A stretch of 14,974 nucleotides of DNA from Coraliomargarita sp. CAG:312. Lineage in GTDB: Bacteria; Verrucomicrobiota; Verrucomicrobiia; Opitutales; Intestinicryptomonadaceae. The notes beneath the pieces were generated by a model, which saw only the letters and a list, made by a program, of their open reading frames with translations, was not told the DNA's origin and did no database searches. This document shows positions 13,132 through 14,974 of the stretch, one piece after another (the first letter of the stretch is position 1; every line of letters starts with the position of its first letter). The translations under genes and the position numbers were made by a program. The stretch is from NCBI GenBank assembly GCA_000438015.1, contig FR901583.1:36349-51322 (forward strand), written 5' to 3'.

Positions 13132-14974
13132 CTACTGCATGTATTTTCCTGCCACGCGTTCTATTCCAAGCCTGCAGGCCTGCGACGCTGGAAATATATT
13201 CTGCGCCGCCAAGAAATAATTCAAAGCCGCGGCATAGTCTCCAGACTTTTCCGCTTTTTGGGCTCTGTTAAGCGTCTTTACATAATCGGAAACTTCCGGA
13301 GCCAAATGCGCCAACGCCCGCGCCAAAACCGGATCGTCTGGGGCGACTTCCTTGGCGTTTTCCAAAATATCCCACGCAAAATACGGATTATTCTGCTTTT
13401 CAAACTCATTTGCCTGCGCGATTAAAGAATCCACGCGAGATATATTGATTACAACCTCCCGCAATTTTTCCGCCCGAACTTTGTCTTGGCGCAACGCCAT
13501 TCCGTACTCCGGGGCTTCCGCAACTATGTCGCGGAAATTGCCGCGCTCGTAGAGCTCGTCAAATTTTTGGACATATTTAGAAACGCCTTCCGTCATTCCC
13601 ACGAGATCTTCGTTGAAAGTTTCTATGGATGGATTCAATGGCCATATCTCGGCCGCTTTTGTCAGAGACTTCTTTACTTCTTCAATTTGCCCCAAAGAAG
13701 CGGCTTGCTTAGCGGAAAGAACGCACATATTACTCGCGCGCTGCGCTGCTTTAACTCTAGACATAATTTCCGCAATGGGGTAATCGGCTGCGATTTCCCC
13801 CAAATCGTTTGCTATAGACTCCAGCGTTCCCCAATCTTTAGCGTCGGCAAGCTTTTTTATTGTGGAAGTTTTTTTGTACACCTCCAATAACCGCTGTTTT
13901 TTCTCAAACGGGAAGGTCTGCATTACGGGCTCGTATTCTCCAAGCACAAAAGTTTCCATTAGGCGCTCCAAAGCAGAATACAACTGCCCAGAGTCGTAAA
14001 GATAATTTACCGACCGCATTCCGTCGGCGATATCTTTTCTTGCCTCAGTAGCCATAGATTCAAACAAGCTTATCTGGGGAACATAGTTTGTGACCCCAAA
14101 AATCTCCATTATTTTTTCTTTTCCAACCCTCAAATCCTGAGTATATCCCCTGAACATATTTTTGTAAAACATCGAGGAGATTTGCGCCTGCTGAAATTTG
14201 CGCTCCATGAAAAACGTCAGTATAGACGATTGAAATTCGAAAATTGCGTTTAAAGCCGTGGATTGGCGCGCTACGCTGGACGCCCCCACCACTGCAGCCG
14301 CTTCCGCAATATTTTCAGCATCAAGTTTTCTCGTTAAAGCAAGACGCGTCGCCGCAACCTCTTTAACCAAAGCCTCCTGTTTTTTTGTGGAATCGTCCAC
14401 CATGCGCAAGTTTTCACTGGAGGCGCCCATTATCTTTCCAAGAGACTCCGTCTTGCGCCTGTCGAGCTCCGCTTTGTCCAGCGATTCCCTGTGCTTAAAA
14501 GAATTAAAATCCGACTGCATCCTCCATGTCTGGGCTACGATATTTGCAATCGAGAGCGAAGATTTGCCGTCGTAAACATATTCCGCAGCGTCGAAAAGCC
14601 GCGACCACGCCCCGCGCACCCTAAGATAGATATCCTCCTTTTCAAGAGTTAAATCCTGAACCGTAAGCTGCGCCTGTATTTCGTCTAAGATGGCGGAATA
14701 ATGCTCAAAATTTTGCAAATCTACAGGAGTTGACAAATACCGCTCAAACCGCGCCCTCACTATGCGGGAATCCCCCAATGAAAAAGTTTTACCTTTCCAA
14801 TGGACCATTCCGTCGTTAAGGTCGAAAGAGTCCCTGTTAACGTCAAAAATCTTGTCCATTGTCCTTTCGGCGCCTGCGCTTTCAAAAATCCCCATGGAAG
14901 GGTTTCCGCCCGCTCCGGCGGCAGAAGCCGACTGCCCTGCAGGCTGGGAAGCAGCCGGCGCAGCCGCACCCTGC
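13132..14974 (-). CDS. TPR-like, coiled-coil protein, N-terminus outside window
   Basis: The minus-strand frame stays open past the ATG at 14895 to the window edge, reading an Ala/Gly/Pro/Ser/Gln linker (for example GAAAPAASQPAGQSASAAG). The true start therefore lies upstream, and about 613 residues are visible. Counting from the 14895 Met, residues 30-130 form a helical domain, 135-200 are charged and coiled-coil-like, and 210-320 are helical with an aromatic patch (FQSSILTFFMERKFQQ). Residues about 385-587 show TPR-like helix pairs, clearest in AEKSGDYAAALNYFLAAQNIFPAS at the end and at EFEKQNNPYFAWDILENAKEVAPDDP; both end with the Pro-containing turn typical of TPRs. Such repeats usually bind other proteins. 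No membrane helix is visible in this part; one could lie upstream, before the linker. It is the first gene seen of the set with the anchored and secreted proteins, so a scaffold role is a reasonable guess. Confidence 0.82.
   Translation of the reverse strand, partial: QGAAAPAASQPAGQSASAAGAGGNPSMGIFESAGAERTMDKIFDVNRDSFDLNDGMVHWKGKTFSLGDSRIVRARFERYLSTPVDLQNFEHYSAILDEIQAQLTVQDLTLEKEDIYLRVRGAWSRLFDAAEYVYDGKSSLSIANIVAQTWRMQSDFNSFKHRESLDKAELDRRKTESLGKIMGASSENLRMVDDSTKKQEALVKEVAATRLALTRKLDAENIAEAAAVVGASSVARQSTALNAIFEFQSSILTFFMERKFQQAQISSMFYKNMFRGYTQDLRVGKEKIMEIFGVTNYVPQISLFESMATEARKDIADGMRSVNYLYDSGQLYSALERLMETFVLGEYEPVMQTFPFEKKQRLLEVYKKTSTIKKLADAKDWGTLESIANDLGEIAADYPIAEIMSRVKAAQRASNMCVLSAKQAASLGQIEEVKKSLTKAAEIWPLNPSIETFNEDLVGMTEGVSKYVQKFDELYERGNFRDIVAEAPEYGMALRQDKVRAEKLREVVINISRVDSLIAQANEFEKQNNPYFAWDILENAKEVAPDDPVLARALAHLAPEVSDYVKTLNRAQKAEKSGDYAAALNYFLAAQNIFPASQACRLGIERVAGKYMQ

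Noticed and set aside
1..14974. Search for tRNA, rRNA, CRISPR arrays, insertion sequences and phage genes
   Set aside because: No T-loop consensus, regularly spaced repeats, transposase motifs or integrase motifs were seen.

Overview
The window looks like an ordinary chromosomal stretch of a Gram-negative bacterium with about 45-50% GC (judged by eye). The most likely source is a member of the Verrucomicrobiota, class Opitutae or close to it. This rests on four things: a large AsmA-like envelope protein, a Sec lipoprotein, a lone TatA, and several long secreted proteins of no familiar family, combined with weak or absent Shine-Dalgarno sequences and frequent ATA (Ile) codons. It is an inference, because no rRNA or marker gene is present. 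I see no insertion sequence, phage gene, CRISPR array, tRNA or rRNA.

The genes form two converging blocks. The plus-strand block (1-6742) starts with the 3' part of an AsmA-like protein whose N-terminus lies outside the window. It is followed 8 bases later by panB (ketopantoate hydroxymethyltransferase, pantothenate/CoA synthesis) and 2 bases after that by a small SET-domain methyltransferase; these three look like one transcript. After a 118-base gap comes an 844-residue lipoprotein of unknown function with an internal duplication, closed by a strong intrinsic terminator at 6768-6800.

The minus-strand block is read from 14974 down to about 6818. It begins with a tight three-gene set: an incomplete TPR/coiled-coil protein behind an Ala/Gly/Pro/Ser linker, a 187-residue membrane-anchored protein, and a 629-residue secreted protein that resembles a peptidase-MA-like metallopeptidase but lacks the HExxH site. 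The last two overlap by ATGA. tatA follows, then a hairpin terminator that almost touches the start of uup (ABC-F ATPase). Then come pta (phosphate acetyltransferase) and a possible 59-codon gene in the convergent gap.

PanB, Pta, Uup and TatA are recognisable housekeeping proteins. The best candidates for undescribed biology are the three-gene envelope set (10677-14974), the duplicated lipoprotein (4208-6742) and the SET methyltransferase beside panB. None of these can be given a firm function from sequence alone.
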